A DNA stretch of 33,330 nucleotides from contig JADFIY010000006.1 of the NCBI GenBank assembly GCA_022566415.1, forward strand, positions 1 through 33,330. Reading direction: 5' to 3'. Shown here piece after piece: positions 1-7,414 of the stretch. The stretch is from Acidobacteriota bacterium (lineage in GTDB: Bacteria; Actinomycetota; Acidimicrobiia; Spongiisociales; UBA5794). The notes under the pieces were generated by a model. That model was not told the DNA's origin. It saw only the letters and a program-made list of their open reading frames with translations, and made no database searches. Positions within the stretch are counted from its first letter, which is position 1; each line of letters opens with the position of its first letter. The translations under genes were made by a program, and so were the position numbers.

Positions 1-299
1 CACTCCCGAACGACACCAACACTACGCCCAACCCAGCCAACCGGCACGGGCCAACCCGCCGCGCCCAAAACAACTCCTTGACACAAAGAGGCATCGATCT
101 AGAGCACTCGCGGATTTGGGCGATATGGGGCCGATTTGGTGATCTGTGCCACCTTGATCTGTGCCACCTTGAGCATTGTCTCGGACGCTCGGCATAAAGC
201 GTCACGTGGATGGCTGGTGCAAGCGGCCGCGGAGACGCGTAGGGTCTAAGGCGTTGGTCTCAGACCTGACATCTTCTGTCTGTTTGGAGGGAGGCTCCA
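1..299. other. Upstream region without a clear gene
   Basis: No convincing complete gene lies here. The first 81 bases are open in a plus-strand frame ending at TGA 79-81 (a Pro/Thr-rich tail), and a second frame is open to about 140. Either could be the 3' end of a gene starting outside the window, but neither is recognisable. TTGACA at 78-83 matches a -35 box exactly, yet no TANNNT -10 follows at 16-18 bases. A perfect 15-base tandem duplication sits at 141-170. The stretch from 171 to 285 holds only a short GGTCT/AGACC inverted repeat near 255-265, with no T-run that would make it a terminator. Confidence 0.4.
141..170. repeat. Perfect 15-bp tandem duplication
   Basis: GATCTGTGCCACCTT occurs twice head to tail (141-155 and 156-170) with no mismatch. 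It lies in non-coding sequence about 130 bases upstream of the small membrane protein gene. It looks like a simple slippage duplication and has no obvious relation to the 7-base-period repeats elsewhere in the window. Confidence 0.85.
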
Positions 300-599
300 T
301 TGGTGGCCGCGACCCAGCAGCGGCCCAGCGTATTGCGGACAGTCATCGCAGGTCCTGCCGGGGCTGTGGTGGGCCTCATCATCACCTTCATCGGGTTCAT
401 GGTGGCTGATCCGATCCTGTTTGATCCCGATCTCCAGAGCGCCAAATTGATTGCCGTCTGGGACGAGACTGAGCCGCTACCTCCGGCGTCTGGCGAGGCG
501 GCGACCGGGATCATCTTGCTTCTCATCGGCATCGGTCGGGCGTTCATCTATCGCTGGCTGGCGCCAGCCTGGCCGACCTGGCCGGGAGCCCTCCGATGA
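300..599 (+). CDS. Small two-helix membrane protein, coupled to the LtrA gene
   Basis: This 99-residue protein is not recognised as a named family. Two hydrophobic segments are visible, at about residues 14-36 and 67-86, joined by an acidic loop rich in Asp, Glu and Pro, and the tail is Trp/Pro/Ala rich. TTG at 300 is chosen because a GGAGG Shine-Dalgarno sequence (287-291) sits at proper spacing; GTG at 303 is also possible. Its stop overlaps the next start as ATGA (596-599), so the two genes should be translationally coupled. That suggests a membrane partner or accessory to the LtrA-family protein, which is inference. High GC at third positions and the coupling support a real gene. Confidence 0.65.
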   Translation: MVAATQQRPSVLRTVIAGPAGAVVGLIITFIGFMVADPILFDPDLQSAKLIAVWDETEPLPPASGEAATGIILLLIGIGRAFIYRWLAPAWPTWPGALR

Positions 600-2101
600 C
601 ACTCGCGCGGTGGACACCGCCGCGGCTCATCTCCGCGCGTCGTCCCGACCAGCGCACCGTTGAATGGCTGGAGCTCTTCTACGACCTCGTCTACGTTGCT
701 GCCTTGATCCAGCTCGGCCAGAGCCTCGTCGGCGATCTCACCGTACGTGGGGTTGGTCGCTTCGTTGTGCTTTTCACGCTGTTGTGGTGGGCGTGGACCG
801 GTACCACCTTCTTGATGAACCGCGTAGAGGTCGACGACCTCGTCCATCGCTCGTTGATGATCGGACAGATGCTCGCGATTGGAACGCTGGCCGTCCTGGT
901 GGACGGCGCGTTCGGTGCCCACTCGGCTGGTTTCGCCCTCGCCTACTTCTTCATCCGGTTGACGCTGGTGCTGATGTATGCCCGCGTCTGGTGGCACATC
1001 CCCAGGGCGCGGCAGCTGGCTCAGCCCTTCCTCGTCGTGTACGCGATAGCGGCGGCCTTGTGGCTGGTGTCGACCGTGGTCCCTCCTCCTGGCAGGTACT
1101 GGCTCTGGGGTGTGGCCTTCCTGATAGATGTCTCATGGATCGTTTCGCCACGGATGCGCCGACGCGTGGCCTACGAGTATCCACCGGACGAGGAGCACAT
1201 GGCCGAGCGCTATGCGCTTTTCACGATCATCGTCCTGGGCGAGTCGTTCATCAAGATCTTCGGAGCAGTGGCCGACCACGGGGTAACGATCAGCACACAG
1301 GTCCACGGCGCACTGGCGTTGCTCATCGTTGCTGGCCTGTGGTGGACCTACTTCGATGATGTGGCCGACAGCCCGATCAAGTCGCGGTCGGAAAACGTAC
1401 CGAAGGTCGCCTTGTGGACGGTTCTTCACTTGCCGATGACGATGGGCCTCACAGCTGTGGGCGTCGGCCTCGGAAAACTTGCGCTGTCCGACATCGGCGA
1501 GCCTATGGATGCTTCGGCCGCGTGGCTCCTGATCGGGGCGTTGCTTCTGGTACTGCTGTCGGTAGCCGGCCTCGACATGATCACTCGCAATCGTCACTTT
1601 GGCGTCACCGAGCGGGATCGGCTCATCCCCAGATTCGGCGCAATGGTCTTACTCGTCCTGCTAGGCCTGGCGAGCTCGGAAATGTCGGCGACGGTCTTCG
1701 GAGTGGCTGTGGCGGCGATCGTCATAGGGCAGATCGCCGTCGAAGTGGTAGTGGCCATGCGGGCCGACCAGGCGGTGCGGGTCGAGGTTGAAGAAGTGAT
1801 GCGCAGCGCCCTGGCCGACGCACGGTGCGAGCACCTCGCCAACCTGGCCGGCACGCGTCCGAAGACGGCCGGGTGCATGCAATGCATCGAGAACGGATTG
1901 GTCTGGGTTCACCTTCGCTTCTGCTCTATTTGTGGCCAGGTCGGATGCTGCGACGATTCCCAGGGCAGACATGCCTCGGCGCACTTCCTCAAGATCGGAC
2001 ACTCCACGATTCGTTCGATGGAGCCCAGGGAAGACTGGGCATGGTGCTACACAGACAGGGTCGGGCTCCGATCTGTTACCGGCGTCTCGGACAGCCGCTG
2101 A
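596..2101 (+). CDS. LtrA-family membrane protein with C-terminal UBP-type zinc finger
   Basis: This 501-residue protein has two parts. Residues about 15-385 match the low-temperature-requirement A (LtrA, PF06772) family: the N-terminal motif VEWLELFYDLVYVAAL is diagnostic, followed by roughly ten hydrophobic helices. LtrA proteins are integral membrane proteins of poorly known function. After a short helical linker, residues about 411-490 form a UBP-type zinc finger (zf-UBP, PF02148), seen from CEHL, GCMQC, WVHLRFCSICGQVGCCD, RHASAHF, GHSTIRSMEP and WAWCY. The Cys/His ligand set looks complete. Stand-alone or fused UBP fingers occur in actinobacteria; in eukaryotes the domain binds the free C-terminal Gly-Gly of ubiquitin. 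The domain should face the cytoplasm (inference). ATG 596 overlaps the stop of the upstream membrane protein gene. Confidence 0.88.
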   Translation: MTLARWTPPRLISARRPDQRTVEWLELFYDLVYVAALIQLGQSLVGDLTVRGVGRFVVLFTLLWWAWTGTTFLMNRVEVDDLVHRSLMIGQMLAIGTLAVLVDGAFGAHSAGFALAYFFIRLTLVLMYARVWWHIPRARQLAQPFLVVYAIAAALWLVSTVVPPPGRYWLWGVAFLIDVSWIVSPRMRRRVAYEYPPDEEHMAERYALFTIIVLGESFIKIFGAVADHGVTISTQVHGALALLIVAGLWWTYFDDVADSPIKSRSENVPKVALWTVLHLPMTMGLTAVGVGLGKLALSDIGEPMDASAAWLLIGALLLVLLSVAGLDMITRNRHFGVTERDRLIPRFGAMVLLVLLGLASSEMSATVFGVAVAAIVIGQIAVEVVVAMRADQAVRVEVEEVMRSALADARCEHLANLAGTRPKTAGCMQCIENGLVWVHLRFCSICGQVGCCDDSQGRHASAHFLKIGHSTIRSMEPREDWAWCYTDRVGLRSVTGVSDSR

Positions 2102-2127
2102 ACATCTCACGCCCGAGAGGAGCGCTA

Positions 2128-2910
2128 TTGCTCAAGGGGAAACGCATCGTCGTAACCGGCGTGCTGACCGACGGATCGATCGCCTGGCACGTGGCGCGTC
2201 TCGCCCAGGAACAGGGAGCGAGCATTGTCGTCACCGGATTCGGCAGATCAATGCGTCTCACCGAGCGCGCGGCACAACGGCTCCCCGACCCTCCGCCGGT
2301 CTTGGAGCTCGATATCACCGAACCGGCCCACATGGAGGCGCTGGTCGCAGACCTCGACGAGCGCTGGGGAACCGTCGACGGAGCTCTGCATGCCATTGCC
2401 TATGCCCCGGAAGATGCCCTCGGTGGATTGTTTCTCTCGACACCCGCGGAATCGGCGGCAACCGCGTTTATCATCTCGGCCTTCTCGTTCAAGACCCTGG
2501 CCGCGGGTCTACGTCCCCTGATGCAAAGGGCGGGCGGCGGCTCGCTGGTCGCGCTCGACTTCGACAACACGTGGGCGTGGCCCGGCTATGACTGGATGGG
2601 GGTCTCCAAGGCGGCGCTGCAGTCGGTAACGCGGTATCTGGCGCGCTACCTCGGAGCCGACAACATCCGGGCCAACGCTGTGGCCGCGGGCCCGATATCC
2701 ACGGTGGCCGCTCGATCGATCCCGGGCATCGAGGAATTCGTCGCCGCCTGGGGCGAGCGAGCTCCGCTGACATGGGACATGGAGGATCCGGAGCCGATCG
2801 CGCAGATGGTCTGTGTCCTGTTATCGGACTGGGCGCCGGCAACCACCGGCGAGGTGATTCACGTGGACGGCGGCTTCCATGCCGTCGCGTTGGCGCGTCA
2901 TGAGGAGTAG
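2128..2910 (+). CDS. fabI: Enoyl-[acyl-carrier-protein] reductase (NADH), FabI/InhA type
   Basis: This enzyme reduces trans-2-enoyl-ACP in the last step of each type II fatty acid elongation cycle. The 260-residue SDR-fold protein starts with the nucleotide-binding strand GKRIVVTGVLTDGSIAWHVA. It carries the catalytic Tyr-(x)6-Lys pair (Y154, K161, in YDWMGVSK) and ends with the family pattern ALLSDWAPATTGEVIHVDGG-like (here with C-V-L-L). Sequence around LDFD...NIRANAVAAGP is closest in style to mycobacterial InhA. The frame is open upstream into ltrA, but TTG 2128 fits the family start and has GAGAGGA (2114-2120) at good spacing. It begins 26 bases after the LtrA gene and may be cotranscribed with it. 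No fabG/acpP/fabD cluster is adjacent. Confidence 0.92.
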   Translation: MLKGKRIVVTGVLTDGSIAWHVARLAQEQGASIVVTGFGRSMRLTERAAQRLPDPPPVLELDITEPAHMEALVADLDERWGTVDGALHAIAYAPEDALGGLFLSTPAESAATAFIISAFSFKTLAAGLRPLMQRAGGGSLVALDFDNTWAWPGYDWMGVSKAALQSVTRYLARYLGADNIRANAVAAGPISTVAARSIPGIEEFVAAWGERAPLTWDMEDPEPIAQMVCVLLSDWAPATTGEVIHVDGGFHAVALARHEE

Positions 2911-2937
2911 TAGCTGGTAGTTGGTACCAGGTGCTGC
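2910..2937 (+). repeat. Degenerate 7-base-period tandem repeat
   Basis: Four imperfect heptamers lie just after the fabI stop: GTAGCTG, GTAGTTG, GTACCAG, GTGCTGC. The 7-base period is shared with repeats near 4541, 5035, 5145, 8945, 11376, 19038 and 25175, though the unit sequence differs at each place. Confidence 0.5.
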
Positions 2938-2971
2938 TTACCGAGATGCTGTTCCCGCCACGCCGTATCGG

Positions 2972-2977
2972 TAATCT
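2972..2977 (+). promoter_or_regulatory. -10 box for ddl, leaderless arrangement
   Basis: TAATCT ends 6 bases before the ddl ATG (2984). This is the TANNNT spacing that places the transcription start at or next to the start codon. No Shine-Dalgarno sequence precedes the ATG, which agrees with a leaderless mRNA. A possible weak -35 (TGTTCC) lies 16 bases upstream. Confidence 0.5.
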
Positions 2978-2983
2978 TTCGCT

Positions 2984-3997
2984 ATGAGCCGAGTGCTCCT
3001 GCTATTCGGCGGCCGGTCCGCCGAGCACGAGGTGTCGTGCGTTTCGGCCGTCGCCATCTATGACGCCCTCGTCGAGGGCGGTCACCGCGTCATTCCGGTC
3101 GGGATCGGCCGTGACGGTCGGTGGTACGTTGTCGACGCGGCGCAGCGGCCCTTCCACGCCACGGGGCGGCCGGCGTCCTTCCGGGTGCCGGACGGAAATC
3201 TCGTGGTCGCACAAGACGAGGTCGGTTTCGACGTGGTGTTCCCCGTCCTCCACGGGCCGTTCGGCGAAGACGGCACCATCCAGGGCATGTTCGAGATCGC
3301 CGGCAAACCCTACGTAGGGAGCGGAGTCCTTGGCTCGGCGATTGCCATGGACAAGGACGTGGCCAAACGGTTGCTTGAAGTAGCCGGCCTGCCGACACCG
3401 CGCTGGGAGGTGGTGCGCCGTAGCGATTTTGCCGGCGATCCCGCAGGGACCGTGGAGCGGATCGGGCGCTCCCTCGGCAATACGGTGTTCGTCAAGCCCG
3501 TCGCCCTCGGTTCGTCGGTGGGTGTGGCCAAGGCGCGGACTCCTGCCGAGATCAAGGATGCCATAGACGAGGCGCTGCGCCATGGCGACAGGGTGATCGT
3601 CGACGAGTTCATCGACGGCAGGGAGATCGAGGTAGCCATCCTCGACGGGCCAAGGGCTGCGCTTCCAGGCGAGGTGCACTCGGCGAACGAGTGGTACGAC
3701 TACGACGCCAAATACAACGACGAGGACAGCATCTTCGAGGTACCGGCCCGGCTGTCGCAGCAACGAACCGCCGAGGTGCAGGCGCTGGCCGCCCAAGCGT
3801 TCACCGCCGTCGAATGCCGTGGCCTGGCACGGGTTGATTTCTTCCTCGAAGACGAAGGGCGCGGGTTTCTCGTCAACGAGGTCAACACCATGCCCGGATT
3901 CACCCCGATCTCCGGATTCCCCAAGATGTGGATGGCCTCAGGGGTGACCTACGCCGAGCTATGCAACGAGTTGGTTGAGCTGGCGCTTCGCGACTGA
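2984..3997 (+). CDS. ddl: D-alanine--D-alanine ligase
   Basis: Ddl joins two D-alanines with ATP to make the dipeptide that ends the peptidoglycan stem peptide; it acts in the cytoplasm. The 337-residue protein begins with the family motif LLFGGRSAEHEVSCVSA. It has the ATP-grasp core (VFVKPVALGSSVGV around residue 165; GREIEVAILDG), the YDYDAKYND region that carries the Tyr typical of D-Ala-D-Ala specificity rather than D-lactate, and the metal-binding end EVNTMPGFTPISGFPKMW. Length is normal. It has its own probable promoter and ends in a 49-base convergent overlap with a small gene on the other strand. Confidence 0.96.
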   Translation: MSRVLLLFGGRSAEHEVSCVSAVAIYDALVEGGHRVIPVGIGRDGRWYVVDAAQRPFHATGRPASFRVPDGNLVVAQDEVGFDVVFPVLHGPFGEDGTIQGMFEIAGKPYVGSGVLGSAIAMDKDVAKRLLEVAGLPTPRWEVVRRSDFAGDPAGTVERIGRSLGNTVFVKPVALGSSVGVAKARTPAEIKDAIDEALRHGDRVIVDEFIDGREIEVAILDGPRAALPGEVHSANEWYDYDAKYNDEDSIFEVPARLSQQRTAEVQALAAQAFTAVECRGLARVDFFLEDEGRGFLVNEVNTMPGFTPISGFPKMWMASGVTYAELCNELVELALRD

Positions 3998-4269
3998 CTC
4001 CCGATCGGGAGCATGCGGTCGAGTTCGGTGCCGAACACGGCGCTGATGACCGCGGCGACGACGAACGCGGTGAACGGAGCGCGGCGGCCGGTGAGAGTTC
4101 CGGCGACGAACGCCACCGCGGCGTTGGTGAGCGGCGCAGCCACCGTGATCTCGGATGCTGTGGGCTCCTCCCCCTGTGCCTGATCGGCGTCGATCGCCTG
4201 GTGGACAGCGAAACCAACCGCCGAGCCAACCACGGCGGCAAGAGCCGTTATGAGCGCACGCTTCAGCAT
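3949..4269 (-). CDS. Small membrane protein, unknown function
   Basis: This 106-residue protein is not assigned to a family. It has an N-terminal hydrophobic helix (about residues 4-24) that could be a signal anchor, a polar loop with Asp and Glu, then hydrophobic stretches at about 44-62 and 66-84, with GRR between them. It starts 2 bases after the stop of the RAM-domain gene, so it is probably cotranscribed with rpmB, the cold-shock-like gene and the RAM gene. Its last 16 codons overlap the 3' end of ddl on the opposite strand, so the Ser-rich tail may not be conserved; an earlier end is not available in this frame. Confidence 0.6.
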   Translation of the reverse strand: MLKRALITALAAVVGSAVGFAVHQAIDADQAQGEEPTASEITVAAPLTNAAVAFVAGTLTGRRAPFTAFVVAAVISAVFGTELDRMLPIGSQSRSASSTNSLHSSA

Positions 4270-4271
4270 CG

Positions 4272-4505
4272 TTAGAGGTGGATCACCGGGCAGGTGAGTG
4301 TGCGCACGATGCCCTCGACCGGTTGGATCGCGGTGACGACGAGCTGACCGAGGGCATCAACATCGTCGGCTTCCACAAACACGATGACGTCATAGGGTCC
4401 GGTGACCGCTTCGGTCGACATCACGCCACCGATGGCGCGCATGCCGTTGGCAACATCGGCGGCCTTGCCGGAATCGGTCTGGATCAGGACGTAGGCGCGT
4501 ACCAA
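4272..4505 (-). CDS. Lrp/AsnC-type RAM-domain protein
   Basis: This 77-residue protein is a stand-alone RAM (ligand-binding) domain of the Lrp/AsnC family, without the DNA-binding helix-turn-helix. The pattern VRAYVLIQTDSGKAADV, TGPYDVIVFVEADDVDALGQLV and IQPVEGIVRTLTC matches the beta-alpha-beta-beta-alpha-beta RAM fold. Such proteins form oligomers that sense amino acids or regulate enzymes; the ligand here cannot be told. The start codon is TTG, strongly supported by GAGGAGGA 7 bases upstream. Stand-alone RAM proteins of about this size are common in actinobacteria. The next gene downstream begins only 2 bases away. Confidence 0.85.
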   Translation of the reverse strand: MVRAYVLIQTDSGKAADVANGMRAIGGVMSTEAVTGPYDVIVFVEADDVDALGQLVVTAIQPVEGIVRTLTCPVIHL

Positions 4506-4540
4506 GAGTCCTCCTCATCGCCTGGTAGTTCAGTGTACCG

Positions 4541-4568
4541 GGCCGACTCGCGACGTGTGACTTGTGGC
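4541..4568 (-). repeat. Degenerate 7-base-period repeat, reverse orientation
   Basis: Read on the minus strand, the gap between the cold-shock-like gene and the RAM gene contains GCCACAA, GTCACAC, GTCGCGA, GTCGGCC in a row. These are variants of the GTCGCAA heptamer found in the array at 5035-5083 and in the short array at 8945-8979. Confidence 0.5.
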
Positions 4569-4576
4569 TCGCGGAC

Positions 4577-4786
4577 CTAATACCCGTCGGAGCCGAAGCG
4601 GAGGTCGCGGGCGTAGCGCTCTCCGTCCTCCTCGTCGACCTCGAACAGGATCCGCTGGCCCTGTCGCAACATCCGGAACATGGACCCCTCGAGCGAGCCC
4701 GGGCGAAGTTGAACCTCGGTCCGGTCTTCGAGCAGGATCAGCCCGACACCGGTGATGGGGTCGTACATCTTGACGACTCCCTGCAC
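4577..4786 (-). CDS. Degenerate cold-shock-domain-like small protein
   Basis: This 69-residue protein has the length and strand pattern of a CspA-type OB fold: QGVVKMYDPITGVGLILLED at the start, then FRMLRQGQRILFEVDEEDGERYARDLRFG at the end, like the FxxLxxGQxVxFEV...A.NV ending of cold-shock proteins. The RNA-binding aromatics are not kept: the RNP1 position (normally KGFGFI) reads TGVGLI, and the RNP2 position (normally VFVH) reads VQLR. The protein may therefore bind nucleic acid differently or not at all. The start is GTG, 3 bases after the rpmB stop, so it should be cotranscribed and coupled with ribosomal protein L28. Confidence 0.72.
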   Translation of the reverse strand: MQGVVKMYDPITGVGLILLEDRTEVQLRPGSLEGSMFRMLRQGQRILFEVDEEDGERYARDLRFGSDGY

Positions 4787-4789
4787 GGC

Positions 4790-4978
4790 TCAGACCTTCT
4801 CGATCTTGCCGGCCTTGATGCAAGACGTGCAGACGCGGATCCGCTTCGAATTGCTGCCGTGCTTGACGCGCACCCGCTGAATGTTGGGCAGCCAGCGGCG
4901 GCTCGACCGTTTGTGGGAGAAGCTGACCTGTTTCCCGAACCACGGTTCCTTGCCGCACACTTCGCAGCGATATGACAT
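4790..4978 (-). CDS. rpmB: 50S ribosomal protein L28
   Basis: The 62-residue product [15 protein letters not shown]...[24 protein letters not shown] is L28. It is the zinc-binding (C+) form, with CxxC pairs at residues 5/8 and near 51/54. The frame is open upstream into a repeat array, but the true start is ATG 4978 because AGGAGGA lies at the right distance and matches the family N-terminus. C+ L28 is usually the zinc-replete version, with a C- paralog elsewhere under Zur; whether this genome has one cannot be seen. It heads the minus-strand group with the cold-shock-like gene and points away from recG, which is the usual arrangement near recG in actinobacteria. Confidence 0.95.
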   Translation of the reverse strand: MSYRCEVCGKEPWFGKQVSFSHKRSSRRWLPNIQRVRVKHGSNSKRIRVCTSCIKAGKIEKV

Positions 4979-5034
4979 TGTGGGAAATCCTCCTGAGGCG
5001 CCCGGGAGAGTAGCAGTGGGGGTAGGACAGTTGA

Positions 5035-5083
5035 GTCGCAAGTCGCAAGTCGCAAGTCGCAAGTCGCAAGTCGCAAGTCGCGA
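5035..5083 (+). repeat. Heptanucleotide tandem array, (GTCGCAA)6 plus GTCGCGA
   Basis: Six perfect GTCGCAA units run from 5035 to 5076 and a seventh, GTCGCGA, from 5077 to 5083. The array lies upstream of rpmB, in the divergent gap to recG. A 7-base period continues weakly in 5084-5112 (GAGTGCT, GAGTCTT, CAGTCCT, CAGCAAG), leading to the second array at 5145. Confidence 0.95.
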
Positions 5084-5144
5084 AGAGTGCTGAGTCTTCA
5101 GTCCTCAGCAAGGCAAGAAGCTCTCGCTGGGTTCGACTTCGACC

Positions 5145-5207
5145 GCTGGCTGACGGCTGCTGGCTGACGGCTGCTGGCTGACGGCTGATGGCTGACGACT
5201 GATGACC
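5145..5207 (+). repeat. 14-base (2 x 7) tandem array upstream of recG
   Basis: GCTGGCTGACGGCT is repeated three times perfectly (5145-5158, 5159-5172, 5173-5186), followed by GATGGCTGACGACT (5187-5200) and GATGACC. Each unit is two related heptamers, so the period is again 7. It stops 12-20 bases before the recG start and replaces any visible Shine-Dalgarno sequence. Confidence 0.93.
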
Positions 5208-5218
5208 GATGCGCCATC

Positions 5219-7414
5219 ATGGCGGGCATGACCACCTCTGCCCGCGAGCACACAGGCCGATCGCTCGCCTACCTCGCCACGCTGCCAGTCGATTTGGTGA
5301 AAGGCATCGGGCCGCGGACGGCGAAAAAGCTCGGCGAAGCGGGTATCGACTCGGTTGCCGACCTCCTGCTCCATGTGCCGCGCCGCTACCTGGACCGATC
5401 TCAGATCTTCGACCTGTCAAACGTGCCCCTCGGTGAGGAGGTGACGGTGGGCGGCACCGTGGAGAAGGTGAACCGGCGCCGCATCTCGCGCAAACGGACG
5501 ATGATCGAAGCGCGCATCACGGACGGCACCAGCACCATGACCGCCGTCTGGTTCAACCCCTACCTCAAGATCTCTGAGGGTCAGGAAGTCGCCCTATCCG
5601 GGAAAGCCGAGTTGTTCCGCGGCCGGTTGCAGATGAAGGCACCGGACCTCGACCGGCTTGACGACGATGACTCGCTGGTCACCGGCCGGGTGGTGCCCGT
5701 GCACCCCGCGGTCGGCGGCCTGAGCGCCCGCCAGATCAGGATCTCGGTGGACAATGCGCTGAGCCGGGCGACGCCGATCACCGAAGTGCTCCCCGACGAC
5801 ATGATCGATCGCCTCGATTTGGTCGGAAGGAACGAGGCTTTTCGCAACGTCCACTTCCCTGAGGAGCGCGCAGACGCCGATCGGGCTCGCGCCCGTCTCG
5901 TTTTCGACGAGTTGTTCCGCCTCCAATTGGCGCTGGCGTTGCGCAAACGACGCCAGATCGACGAGGCGCGCGGGATCGTCCTCGACGTCGACGGGGAGCT
6001 AGCGACGACGTTCTTCGACTCGCTGCCTTTCGACCTGACCGGCGGGCAACAGGCCGTCATCGACGACATCCGCTCCGATCTGGCATCCGAGCATCCGATG
6101 CACCGCCTGCTCCAAGGTGAAGTCGGTTCGGGGAAGACGGTCGTGGCCCTCGCCGCGCTGCTCGATGGTGTCGAGGCCGGCTATCAGGCAGCGATCATGG
6201 CCCCGACGGAGGTGCTCGCCGACCAGCATTATTTGTCGACGGTGGCCGCCATCGAGGAGGCCGGGTTGGCACCGGCGGGAATCGACGGCGCTGCCGGAAC
6301 CGCCAATCTGTTCGAAAAGGGCGACTCGCCCGAGGTGCGCGTCGCCCTGCTCACCGCCAACCGGGCCATCAGCAACGTCGCGTCAGACCTCAGTCGCGCC
6401 GATCTCCACGCGCTCATTGCCGGGGGCGACATCGACCTCGTCGTCGGCACCCATTCGCTCATTCAGGAAGATGTCGAGTTCGCCAGGCTCGGCGTCGCAG
6501 TCGTCGACGAGCAGCACCGTTTCGGCGTGCACCAGCGGGTTCGACTTCGGGAGAAGGCACAGGACTACGACCCGGACCTCCTCATCATGACCGCCACCCC
6601 CATCCCGCGTACCTTGGCCATGACGTTGTACGGGGATCTCGACGTGTCGGTGCTCGACGAGATGCCACCCGGCCACATGGATGTGTCCACTCGCCATGTC
6701 GGCTCCGACGACACTTCGGTGCGCGATTTGATCAGATCAGAGGTTGCCGCCGGCCACCAGGCGTTCATCGTGTGCCCGCTGGTCGAAGATTCCGACAAAC
6801 TGCAGGCCAAGTCGGCGACCGCCGAGTACGAGCGGCTGATGGGGGTGTACCCGGACCTGACTCTCGGGCTGCTGCACGGCCAGATGCGACCGGCGGAGAA
6901 GGACGACGTGATGCGTCGGTTCCGCGCCGGGGAGATCGACGTGCTCGTCGCCACCACGGTGATAGAGGTTGGGATCGATGTGCCCAATGCCACCGTGATG
7001 GTGATCGAAGACGCCGACCGATTCGGGCTCAACCAGCTCCACCAGTTGCGAGGCCGGGTTGGGCGCCCGCGCCCGGATGGGGTGCTTCCCGCATTCTGCA
7101 TCCTGGTCGCCGACCCCACCACGCCAGAAGGCAAGGCGCGCATCGAGGCGATGGTCGCCACCAACGACGGGTTCCGGCTTGCCGAAGAAGACTTGCGCAT
7201 CCGAGGTCAGGGAACGGTGTTCGGGGCCCGCCAGTCCGGGATGACCGACCTGAAGCTTGCCGACCTGCTGCGGGACCTCGACGTCCTGGTCACCGCCAGG
7301 CGGGAAGCATTGGCGCTGGTGCAGCAAGACCCCAAGCTCATCGAGCACCCCGATCTCGCCGAGGAGGTGCGGCTGCTCCTCGGCGACGATGACGAGTGGC
7401 TGCAGCGTTCCTGA
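5219..7414 (+). CDS. recG: ATP-dependent DNA helicase RecG
   Basis: RecG is a monomeric superfamily 2 translocase that remodels stalled replication forks and Holliday junctions. The 731-residue protein has the N-terminal wedge/OB region (KGIGPRTAKKLGEAGI near residue 25; OB fold about 65-150). The helicase core has Walker A GEVGSGKT (about 300-307), DEQHRFG (430-436), ATPIPRTLAMT (motif III), and C-terminal motifs HGQMRPAEKDDVM, VATTVIEVGIDVPNA, QLRGRVGR and the RecG hallmark LRIRGQGTVFGARQSG. ATG 5219 and ATG 5228 are both possible; neither has a good ribosome site because a repeat array occupies the upstream region. Its stop overlaps the rsmD start (TGATG). Confidence 0.97.
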   Translation: MAGMTTSAREHTGRSLAYLATLPVDLVKGIGPRTAKKLGEAGIDSVADLLLHVPRRYLDRSQIFDLSNVPLGEEVTVGGTVEKVNRRRISRKRTMIEARITDGTSTMTAVWFNPYLKISEGQEVALSGKAELFRGRLQMKAPDLDRLDDDDSLVTGRVVPVHPAVGGLSARQIRISVDNALSRATPITEVLPDDMIDRLDLVGRNEAFRNVHFPEERADADRARARLVFDELFRLQLALALRKRRQIDEARGIVLDVDGELATTFFDSLPFDLTGGQQAVIDDIRSDLASEHPMHRLLQGEVGSGKTVVALAALLDGVEAGYQAAIMAPTEVLADQHYLSTVAAIEEAGLAPAGIDGAAGTANLFEKGDSPEVRVALLTANRAISNVASDLSRADLHALIAGGDIDLVVGTHSLIQEDVEFARLGVAVVDEQHRFGVHQRVRLREKAQDYDPDLLIMTATPIPRTLAMTLYGDLDVSVLDEMPPGHMDVSTRHVGSDDTSVRDLIRSEVAAGHQAFIVCPLVEDSDKLQAKSATAEYERLMGVYPDLTLGLLHGQMRPAEKDDVMRRFRAGEIDVLVATTVIEVGIDVPNATVMVIEDADRFGLNQLHQLRGRVGRPRPDGVLPAFCILVADPTTPEGKARIEAMVATNDGFRLAEEDLRIRGQGTVFGARQSGMTDLKLADLLRDLDVLVTARREALALVQQDPKLIEHPDLAEEVRLLLGDDDEWLQRS

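Noticed and set aside
78-106. Promoter from perfect TTGACA
   Set aside because: No acceptable -10 at 16-18 bases; kept only as a note on the region.
1825-2127. Extended N-terminus for the enoyl reductase
   Set aside because: This part overlaps the zinc-finger coding end of the LtrA gene in another frame and is not family-like; TTG 2128 has a ribosome site and matches FabI starts.
5035-5207. Possible CRISPR array
   Set aside because: Units are 7 or 14 bases with no spacers and no cas genes are near.
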